This document shows, piece by piece, positions 60,600 to 64,000 of a stretch of 64,000 bases of DNA (positions are counted from its first letter, which is position 1; each line of letters starts with the position of its first letter). The translations under genes were made by a program, and so were the position numbers. The DNA comes from Bremia lactucae (taxonomy: Eukaryota; Oomycota; Peronosporomycetes; Peronosporales; Peronosporaceae). The DNA lies in the NCBI RefSeq assembly GCF_004359215.1, contig NC_090628.1, positions 1,078,652 to 1,142,651 of the forward strand, written 5' to 3'. Under the pieces are notes generated by a model. That model did not search any database, was not told the origin of the DNA, and saw nothing but the letters and a program-made list of their open reading frames with translations.

Positions 60600-61699
60600 A
60601 TTTGCAAATTCTCTTGAGATTGCTGGATCAGTAGGGCGTGCGCCCCTACTGACCCCGACCGTTGCCCTTTTTGGCTTACGGTCCAAATTTACGTTCAGTA
60701 CCTTAAGCTACTGGGCGTGGGGCACTACACTCATGCGCGTAGTGTCCTAATTTTTGGCAGCGATGGCATTTCTGCAATCGCTAATTGCTAGAAAAGCGAG
60801 GTCTCTCGCTTTCGACGTAAGAGAGGTTCATGGGTTCTGGACCTCCTAACTCGTGTCGTCTTGGAGGACGATACGATGACGAACTAGCTTGAGCCTGTCT
60901 CAAGCTAAAGTCCTCCTGTTCCGCAACGGATATTGCTTCTTCAAACGTATCCAGTTCCAAGCGGAACAGGTGGGTCGTTACGAAATCATCCGTAAGACAC
61001 CGTACTTCACGTGTGTTCATAGACTGGGTTATTTGTAATACAACTCGCTAAGAGTCGTATGTGCTGGGCATATGCGTGAACATCACGCTTGCCTTGCTTG
61101 ACTTTCAGAAGCTCTTAACGAGCTCCGAACTCAGCCCTTGGCGGTTCAAACGTCTGTTTGAGCCAGCTCTAAAGCCTCTAGCGACCCGAAGACATATGGG
61201 TCGCGCAACTTAAGGCCCAATGGCCAAGTTTTGGCACGACCTGCCAAATTTTATTGAGCGAATGCGACTTGCATTTGCTCATCGACGATGTGATGTGCCC
61301 TTGTGGCATCGTCCAACTCGACAAACCATCTCAAAAGGGAGTTTTCTTCGACTTCTTTATACTTCGAGATGTCAATTTTTAAGGTTTCGGGACGACGCGT
61401 GTGCGTCATCTCAGGTGCAGGGTCTGTACCTGTTGTAACCTCAACAGTTCTACCTGTTGTGAGCCTTGCTGATTCAGCAAGGCTACCTTCTCCTTCATCT
61501 CGTCAAGTTCATGTTGTATGAACTTGGCGATGGCTGAATGGAGGACATCTCTGTCAAAATTGGACAGCATTGCCAAGATGGCATCGTATCCTACGGTCGA
61601 ACTCATTCGTTCGACCGCACTCCTTTCAATGTCACTTAGAAAGGAGTAGCTTTCACGCGAAACGTGATGCGTAGTCCCACTATCATCTAACATGTCCAT
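60600..61699 (-). pseudogene. gag of A2
   Basis: 61699-61406 reads ESYSFLSDIERSAVERMSST, V-G-Y-D-A-I-L-A-M-L-S-N-F-D-R-D and H-E-L-D-E-M-K-E-K-V-A-L-L-N-Q-Q (helix). Frames shift over 61400-61030. 61020-60781 reads LTDDFVTTHLFRLELDTFEE, A-I-S-V-A-E-Q-E-D-F-S-L-R-Q-A-Q, HELGGPEPMNLSYVESER. The knuckle region (60780-60690) is decayed: C-H-R-C-Q-K-L-G-H-Y-A-x-E-C is recoverable only across frames. Confidence 0.8.
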
Positions 61700-61749
61700 G
61701 TTAGATAAAGGAAATGTGGTCCTAGGACGGACTACAAAATGCTACCAGA

Positions 61750-62178
61750 TGTAACGGGGCACTACGACTTGTACTGCTTCAGTATAAGTCCACTCCGCAC
61801 TGCTTTAGTTGCGAGTGGTGCCTTACGTTATTTCACGTACACTAACTAGTACGTGCAGAGGAAGACTTCTCTTCAAGGTAACTAGCTTAAAGAGGGTTAA
61901 AAGAAAACTGTATTAATATAATTAAGTATCTCTTCTTTCTATCTGTCAGCTCTAACTTAATTATAAACTAATACTAAACATGCAATTGAAATCTTATCTT
62001 ATCTGTCTCTCTCTTTTGTTTACGGGATAAACAGATATAATGGCCTATACCTATTTATGGATTAGATTTCTGAACATTACTATTTGAAGTAATATTCTCC
62101 AAATATTATCTACCTTTTAGATAATATTAACTGACAACCTTTAAGTGTTAATTTCATGTAGCGATACACCCCGTTACA
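61750..62178 (-). repeat. LTR type A, 5' LTR of A2
   Basis: Reversed; starts (minus sense) TGTAACGGGGTG at 62178 and ends CCCCGTTACA at 61750. The primer-site complement tgctacca lies at 61740-61747. Confidence 0.9.
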
Positions 62179-62200
62179 ATCGGGTACTCCTCATGTACTC

Positions 62201-62458
62201 GTGTGCGGAACCCACGTTTGGCTATTGTTGAGGTACATGAACATACCTCCCTGGAATCGATTCGTCCAAATGCTTTATGTTATACTCGGTATTAATGCGT
62301 GGATTATGTCCGTCGTACGTATGGGATATGTCAGCGTAGCATTCAGCGTCAGTGTTATGGCTAGTCATCGGTATGTCAAAAAAACGAGATATTACAGCAA
62401 CCTTGGGCAAACCCGAGTCAAGAATTCGAGCAATTTAATTACACCATACAAATTATAG
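62201..62458 (+). CDS. Unrecognised 85-codon frame
   Basis: Starts at an ATG-type codon and has two hydrophobic stretches (F-V-Q-M-L-Y-V-I-L-G-I, W-I-M-S-V-V and G-Y-V-S-V-A-F-S-V-S-V-M). It could be a membrane peptide or chance. No homologue in the window; it lies between the A2 LTR and the tRNA gene in single-copy-looking sequence. Confidence 0.18.
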   Translation: MCGTHVWLLLRYMNIPPWNRFVQMLYVILGINAWIMSVVRMGYVSVAFSVSVMASHRYVKKTRYYSNLGQTRVKNSSNLITPYKL

Positions 62459-62737
62459 TCAGTCGCACAATGCATCTTGTATTACGCTACTTTTAATTTG
62501 ATACGCAAATGGTTTAAAATTATGGCATAAATGAAGTAATAGCAAGGTTGGTGTTATTCCCCGATGTATATCTTTATTTCGTATGTATCCTTAAGAGCAG
62601 CAAAATATTAATTAAAGATATCGACCGGATTTGAAGAATTCTATTTATGTGAGACCGGATCTTAAATAGGTACAGAATAGAAGAAAAAAATGAATTGTTT
62701 TGTTTTATATATCCTGTAATCTAACAGTAACGTCGAA

Positions 62738-62809
62738 GGGCGCATAGCGCAGTGGTAGCGCGTCCGCTTTGCATGCGGAAGGCCCCGGGTTCAATCCCCG
62801 GTGTGTCCA
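62738..62809 (+). tRNA. tRNA-Ala (anticodon UGC)
   Basis: The full cloverleaf can be drawn: acceptor gggcgca with tgtgtcc (two G-U pairs), D stem gcgc/gcgc with loop agtggta, anticodon stem tccgc/gcgga with loop tttgcat (anticodon tgc at 62770-62772), a five-base variable loop, T stem ccggg/cccgg with loop ttcaatc, and discriminator A at 62809. A-box (about 62745) and B-box (ggttcaatcc, 62788-62797) are present. No intron; CCA not encoded. It is intact and the surest host gene in the window. Confidence 0.93.
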
Positions 62810-62839
62810 TCCATCACTTTATCATTGAAACAAAATACA

Positions 62840-63029
62840 CTAGACGTCCTTCCTCCTAATGTGAATGCACCTATGTGCATCACATACACAAGGGTTGGTC
62901 AAAAATGTATTCCACACCCGAGTGCTGGGTCTTATTACTAAATTTCAGTAATTGACCATCCCCTTAAGTAAACCCAGTGTACTTAACGGGAACTGTGTAA
63001 CATTAGGGCAACTTTAGCCCGTTAGACAT
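62840..63029 (-). repeat. LTR type E fragment, 31 bp after the tRNA gene
   Basis: Matches 47785-47974 almost throughout (tcctcctaatgtgaatgcac, tgtgcatcacatacacaagg, acattagggcaactttagcc). It could be a truncated or solo LTR. It starts about 30 bp downstream of tRNA-Ala. Confidence 0.7.
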
Positions 63030-63104
63030 ATGCTTCCCGAAAGTCCAAGAGCAGAATACACCTGCTATCGCTCACGTCCACGTTAGCTTCAGCGCGGGCT
63101 GTTG

Positions 63105-64000
63105 TCACGTACAATTGCACAAGATCACAGTGTGTTACTAATCACACTGTGGAGTCAGCTGCCGGCGGCTGTGCTAATGCATAGACAGCACCGAAGGTCC
63201 ACCACTCGAAGAAGTCGAGTGGATTGAGAAATTAATGTACGCCTGGCGGGCGACATTCAAGGAGTATACCGGTTGCCACAAAGGGACAACACGATGATCC
63301 TAGGTCGAGTAGAGAGTCGACTGTAGAGGACCCGACTGTGATAGCGCAATCACACTCGGAAGACGTTGAGGGAAGAGGTCCCCACGTACTTGAGGAAAAA
63401 TCTCTACAAATAGTTGAAGTAACGAGACTTCAAGATCCCGAGGGATTAATCCCTCGACAGCCTGTGGATCAATCCCAGGAAGAAACCGAGACATTAAATG
63501 TCTTGGTTAATAACGGTTCAAGAGTAGGCGCTTATACTCTTGATCTGTATGCGCCTCCGAAGTTAACATCGGAGATAACTCAATTACCAACCCTAGAACC
63601 TAAGCGGTTCTTGAGAGATCTGCATGGTGGTAAAATCAAGCAGATCTGCGTACTCGTCACAGAGGACGATTACGTAACCGACATTCGGTCAGCGGTAATT
63701 TTTGCAGAGAACGAACGGGTTCTCAGCAGCTCATCTATGGACGAAATTGTCCTCGATGTGAAGACTCGGATTGAAAGATATACTACTCAATCTTGGGAGT
63801 CACTCAAGGGAAATCATCTATACGAGATTTTAATGGAATTCAGAGATGTAATTCCTGAAGCAGTTCCATGCGAGTTGCCTTAGGATAAAGGCACTCGACA
63901 TGAGATCGAGCTCAAACCGGGCTCGAAGTACTATGTCATGAAGCAGTGGCCACTGCCTCGTGAACAAGTACTTGCGATCGATAAATTCTTTACCGATCGA
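63105..64000 (+). pseudogene. Family A element A4: linker and RT entry, cut by window end
   Basis: Begins abruptly after the protease (cacaagatcacagtgtgttac matches A1 at 10184). The open frame 63338-63883 reads SHSEDVEGRGPHVLEEKS, VGAYTLDLYAPPKLTSEITQ, LPTLEPKRFLRDLHGGKIKQ and F-R-D-V-I-P-E-A-V-P-C-E-L-P, TAG. Then in the same phase come G-T-R-H-E-I-E-L-K-P-G-S-K-Y-Y-V-M-K-Q-W and the codons for L-A-I-D-K-F-F-T-D at the edge. RT probably continues beyond the window. Confidence 0.83.

Larger units (their letters stand above)
56213..62178 (-). mobile_element. Family A element A2 (minus strand; 3' LTR lost)
   Basis: LTR (62178-61750), gag, protease, RT, RNase H remnant, integrase and chromodomain are collinear on the minus strand. 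The element ends at 56213 just past the chromodomain, joined tail to tail with D1. Confidence 0.88.

Noticed and set aside
1..64000. CRISPR arrays, bacterial operons, ribosome binding sites
   Set aside because: No spaced short repeats and no prokaryotic gene layout; all evidence points to a eukaryotic nuclear genome.

Overview
The window is a repeat-dense block of a filamentous eukaryotic genome, most likely an oomycete of the Peronosporales (Phytophthora or a downy mildew). The grounds are chromodomain-type Ty3/Gypsy polyproteins of the kind I recall from those genomes, one small gene with a secretion signal plus RXLR-like and EER motifs and an oomycete-type initiator upstream, and a nuclear tRNA-Ala gene. 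About nine tenths of the sequence is LTR-retrotransposon matter, almost all of it decayed. All names A to E are mine and family assignments were made by eye.

Layout: 1-4727 is the 3' part of an element with LTR type B. At 4629-5830 an LTR segment is repeated across a 266-N gap, followed by a 5' remnant of a related element (5478-7140). 8008-32971 is one family A element with near-matching target duplications (gcgtt / gcgtc). It carries two nested insertions: a chimeric, inverted block of family D and C debris (10946-15212) and a family C element (16415-29818, target duplication atttt / atttc). Element C contains its internal region twice, separated by 10 Ns. 33462-40775 is a family D element shredded with family C fragments in both orientations. 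41098-44760 holds LTR B pieces, a LINE reverse-transcriptase fragment fused to a minus-strand family A 5' half, and its LTR. 45000-47250 is the only sizeable low-copy stretch and contains the effector candidate on the minus strand. 47252-49602 is the 3' end of a minus-strand family E element. 49603-56213 (family D, +) and 56213-62178 (family A, -) meet tail to tail. Then come a tRNA-Ala(UGC) at 62738-62809, an LTR E fragment, and a family A element that leaves the window.

Gene logic: each element follows LTR, PBS (TGGTAGCA type), gag with a CCHC knuckle, protease, RT, RNase H, integrase, chromodomain, PPT, LTR. Every copy is broken by stops, frameshifts or internal deletions, so none looks autonomous. 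Family A proteases use D-C-G where C and D use D-S-G.

The most interesting signal is on the opposite strand. In all five families the interval between pol and the 3' LTR holds a long antisense reading frame. Where a start can be placed it lies about 80 to 150 bp from the 3' LTR. In families A, C and D further antisense frames lie opposite the integrase tail and chromodomain, all in the same codon phase, and in A and C these read as coiled coils. In A and B three protein blocks keep order and spacing although both copies are frameshifted. This resembles the arrangement of 3'-LTR-driven antisense genes in some retroviruses. I treat it as a candidate antisense gene of oomycete chromoviruses; expression and selection have not been tested here.
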